Positions 32,808 to 34,980 of a stretch of 34,980 nt of DNA are shown in pieces. The stretch is from Syntrophomonadaceae bacterium (lineage in GTDB: Bacteria; Bacillota; Ch66; Ch109): positions 1-34,980 of the forward strand of contig JAAYQE010000146.1 of assembly GCA_012519455.1 (NCBI GenBank), given 5' to 3'. Below the pieces are notes generated by a model. That model was not told where the DNA came from and did not search any database. It saw only the letters and a program-made list of their open reading frames with translations. The translations under genes were made by a program, and so were the position numbers. Position 1 is the stretch's first letter. Every line of letters begins with the position of its first letter.

Positions 32808-33146
32808 TTATACCAGTTCCAATATAGCCATTGGAGCCCCGTCTCCCCGACGAAACCCAGTTTTAATAATCCTGGTATAACCGCCAGACCGGTCCTCATA
32901 TTTTGGTCCCAAAGTATCGAACAACTTGACAACCACATCCTCGTCGGTAATAAAAGCTATTGCCTGACGCCTTGCGTGCAGGTCGCCCTTTTTACCTAGA
33001 GTTATCATTTTATTCGCCAATCGTGCCAATTCCTTAGCGCGGGTCTCCGTAGTTTCAATCCTTTCCTCCCGGAGCAGGGAGGTTACCCCATTCCGCAACA
33101 CCGACCGGCGATGAGCCGATAATAGGCCTAATTTTCGGTAGCCCAT
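32808..33146 (-). CDS. rplQ: 50S ribosomal protein L17
   Basis: A 112-residue L17 of normal short bacterial length. The family opening [20 protein letters not shown], the [20 protein letters not shown] helix and [19 protein letters not shown] are all present. ATG 33146 follows GGAGG by 10 nt. It comes 30 nt after rpoA, the conserved end of the alpha operon, and is followed by a hairpin before ecfA1. Confidence 0.98.
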   Translation of the reverse strand: MGYRKLGLLSAHRRSVLRNGVTSLLREERIETTETRAKELARLANKMITLGKKGDLHARRQAIAFITDEDVVVKLFDTLGPKYEDRSGGYTRIIKTGFRRGDGAPMAILELV

Positions 33147-33176
33147 CTTGTGCCATCCTCCCCGTAGGTTAGTTCA

Positions 33177-34124
33177 TTATTCATTTGACTGGCGTAGAGC
33201 AAGTCCCAACTCCGCCAGTTTCTTATCCACTTCTTCCAAGGACTTTTTACCTAGGTTTCGTACTTTCATCATATCTTCAACATTCTTTTGGATCAGCTCG
33301 CCAACAGAATTTATTCCCGCTCGCTTCAGGCAGTTAAAGGAACGAACGGACAAGTCGAGTTCTTCAATAGTCATCTCTAGTAATCGTTCGCGAGGATCTT
33401 CTTCCTTTACTACCATCGTTTCCACGTCACTAATATTTTCCGTAAGACCTATAAACAACCGCAGGTGATCACTCAAGATCTTAGCCGCCAAACTTGTCGC
33501 TTCACTAGGGGTAATACTCCCGTCGGTCCAGACTTCTAACGTTAAACGGTCATAGTCGGTAATCTGCCCCACCCGGGTGTTTTCTACGGTAAAGTTCACC
33601 TTAGTTACTGGACTAAAAATAGAGTCTATGGGAATTACCCCAATAACATGGTCGGGTTTTTTGTTTCTTTCTGCTGAAACATAACCCCTCCCCTTTTCTA
33701 CAGCCAGTTCCATGAACAACCGTCCATCCGGATTTAAGGTAGCTAAGTGTAGTTCTGGATTGAGTATTTCTACATCAGAATCCGCCTTGATATCTGCAGC
33801 CTTAACTTCCCCTTCCCCTTGAGCCTCAATGCGAATAGTTTTATTCTCCTCGGTATACATTTTAAGCCGCAGGGCTTTCAAGTTAAGGATGATATCCGTG
33901 GTGTCTTCGACGACGCCTGGTATAGTGGAAAACTCATGCAGCACCCCATCGATTTTCACCGAAGTAACTGCAGCCCCGGGTAGAGAGGAAAGCAGGACCC
34001 GTCGCAATGAGTTTCCAAGGGTAATCCCGTAGCCTCTCTCTAGCGGTTCAATAACAAACCGAGCATAATGATCATCTTCACTTTTATCCACACATTCAAT
34101 CTTCGGTTTTTCAATTTCCAGCAA
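33177..34124 (-). CDS. rpoA: RNA polymerase alpha subunit
   Basis: A 315-residue RpoA. The N-terminal assembly domain (~1-230) includes [20 protein letters not shown], which contacts beta, and [15 protein letters not shown]. The C-terminal domain (~250-315), with [20 protein letters not shown] and [11 protein letters not shown], carries the helix-hairpin-helix that binds UP elements and activators. Start TTG 34124; a stop codon lies just upstream in frame, so only this TTG or the next CTG is possible. The GGGGGG box is 11 nt away. It lies between rpsD and rplQ as in most bacteria. Confidence 0.98.
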   Translation of the reverse strand: MLEIEKPKIECVDKSEDDHYARFVIEPLERGYGITLGNSLRRVLLSSLPGAAVTSVKIDGVLHEFSTIPGVVEDTTDIILNLKALRLKMYTEENKTIRIEAQGEGEVKAADIKADSDVEILNPELHLATLNPDGRLFMELAVEKGRGYVSAERNKKPDHVIGVIPIDSIFSPVTKVNFTVENTRVGQITDYDRLTLEVWTDGSITPSEATSLAAKILSDHLRLFIGLTENISDVETMVVKEEDPRERLLEMTIEELDLSVRSFNCLKRAGINSVGELIQKNVEDMMKVRNLGKKSLEEVDKKLAELGLALRQSNE

Positions 34125-34186
34125 AGGAAATCAAGCCCCCCTTCTCCCGAAACTGTCAACTTGCCGACAGGCTGGCGCTAATGTAC

Positions 34187-34813
34187 CTACCTGGAATATA
34201 ACTCAACGATTAGAGTTTCCTCAATCGGTACGTCAATCTGCTCGCGAGTAGGTAAACCTAGAATACGTCCCTGCATCCCTTCGAGATCTAGTTCCAGCCA
34301 GACCGGAGGGGTTTTGTGTTTTGCTGCTTCCAGATTTTCTTGAACCAAAGGCGTTTCCTTACTACGTTCCCGAATAGTGATTACATCACCAGGGCGCAAA
34401 ATCATAGAAGGTATATTGGCTTTGTGTCCGTTCAAGCGAAAATGACCGTGTCTAACCATCTGCCGGGCTTGAGAGCGCGAAGTGGCAAAACCCAGTCGGA
34501 ATATAACATTATCTAGCCTTCGTTCCAATAACGAAAGTAAATTTTCCCCGGTTATCCCCTGCATCCGTTCCGCACGAATAAAATAATTGTGGAACTGCCG
34601 TTCTAAAATACCATACAATCGCCGCGCTTTTTGCTTTTCACGCAGCTGAAGTCCGTATTCAGATACCTTCTTCCCCCGGCTATGCCCGTGTTGCCCAGGG
34701 ATAAATCCACGGCGATCCAGGATGCACTTCTCATAACATCGATCACCTTTAAGAAAAAGCTTGGTCCCCTCCCGCCGACACAGTCGACAGACCGGACCGG
34801 TATATCTTGCCAT
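34187..34813 (-). CDS. rpsD: 30S ribosomal protein S4 (zinc-binding form)
   Basis: A 208-residue S4 from ATG 34813, the primary 16S rRNA assembly protein. The N-terminal CRLCRREG with CYEKC gives the four cysteines of the zinc-binding C+ form; the S4 RNA-binding domain follows ([20 protein letters not shown], then [14 protein letters not shown]). The frame continues to 34861, but the extra residues overlap rpsK and are unlike S4. The AGGAGG box (34832-34827) is 13 nt from the start and shares bases with the stop region of rpsK, so the two are tightly coupled. Confidence 0.97.
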   Translation of the reverse strand: MARYTGPVCRLCRREGTKLFLKGDRCYEKCILDRRGFIPGQHGHSRGKKVSEYGLQLREKQKARRLYGILERQFHNYFIRAERMQGITGENLLSLLERRLDNVIFRLGFATSRSQARQMVRHGHFRLNGHKANIPSMILRPGDVITIRERSKETPLVQENLEAAKHKTPPVWLELDLEGMQGRILGLPTREQIDVPIEETLIVELYSR

Positions 34814-34830
34814 ACTTAAAAAAACACCTC

Positions 34831-34980
34831 CTAGACTCTTCTGCGCTTCGGGGGCCGGCAACCATTATGGGGGATCGGGGTTACGTCCTTAATCATATTT
34901 ACATTAATCCCCGCTGCCTGCAGTGAACGAATCGCTGCTTCTCGGCCGGATCCCGGTCCCTTTACGTAACACTCCACTTC
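34831..34980 (-). CDS. rpsK: 30S ribosomal protein S11, C-terminal part (partial)
   Basis: The last 49 codons and stop of S11; the gene enters from the right edge of the window. It reads [19 protein letters not shown] and ends [17 protein letters not shown], the almost invariant C-terminal tail near the 3' end of 16S rRNA. Its TAG stop is directly followed by the GGAGG that serves rpsD, 18 nt ahead of the rpsD start. Confidence 0.97.
   Translation of the reverse strand, partial: EVECYVKGPGSGREAAIRSLQAAGINVNMIKDVTPIPHNGCRPPKRRRV

Noticed and set aside
1-34980. CRISPR arrays, insertion sequences, tRNA/rRNA genes, phage or defence islands
   Set aside because: No regularly spaced repeats, transposase or integrase motifs, cloverleaf sequences or defence-gene signatures were seen.

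Overview
The window is an ordinary-looking chromosomal segment of a low-to-mid GC, Gram-positive, endospore-forming anaerobe of the Clostridia (Peptococcaceae/Thermoanaerobacterales-like; genus not assignable by eye). Reasons: AddAB instead of RecBCD; a CwlD-type cortex amidase directly after rpsI; the Firmicutes order rpsK-rpsD-rpoA-rplQ-ecfA1-ecfA2-ecfT-truA-rplM-rpsI-cwlD; strong purine-rich ribosome binding sites; frequent TTG starts; and the N-terminal ATP-cone of a ribonucleotide reductase behind a cobalamin riboswitch. No mobile element, CRISPR array, tRNA or rRNA was seen.

Layout. (1) 1-700: the start of a ribonucleoside-triphosphate reductase gene (minus strand) with a B12 riboswitch and an intrinsic terminator as expression platform. 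(2) 697-2757: a DUF1648 membrane protein and a divergent MATE exporter, with a perfect dyad between them. (3) 12109 down to 2899: an EamA transporter, addB, addA and an S1-domain protein, a minus-strand operon with 41- and 50-nt gene overlaps. (4) 12377-14804: small accessory genes: an FmdB-type zinc ribbon, an unknown 136-aa protein on the minus strand, a 53-aa DUF1540 protein and an HD-GYP phosphodiesterase, mostly bounded by clear hairpins. (5) 20592 down to 14853: argC-argJ-argB-argF followed by a homologue of cyclic 2,3-diphosphoglycerate synthetase; argD is missing from the cluster. (6) 27161 down to 20744: a THUMP rRNA methyltransferase, a CaiB/BaiF CoA-transferase, a possible tiny membrane protein, a LigB/MEMO-AMMECR1 fusion, its radical SAM partner and an M20 amidohydrolase, all on the minus strand. 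(7) 34980 down to 27335: the ribosomal protein/rpoA/ECF-transporter/truA/rplM-rpsI/cwlD block.

How the genes work together. The arg genes run the cyclic (acetyl-recycling) ornithine pathway through ArgJ and on to citrulline through ArgF. AddAB resects double-strand breaks. EcfA1-EcfA2-EcfT form the shared energising module for vitamin-uptake S components encoded elsewhere. The part most likely to hold undescribed biology is region 6: the three protein domains of the AmmeMemoRadiSam system, whose reaction I do not know to be established, lie in one transcription unit with a CoA-transferase, an M20 hydrolase and a possible unannotated single-span membrane peptide. Secondary points of interest are the P-loop cPGS homologue tied to argF, the shortened dinucleotide-binding loop of ArgC, the rplM promoter hidden inside the end of truA, and several unexplained inverted or interleaved repeats between genes.
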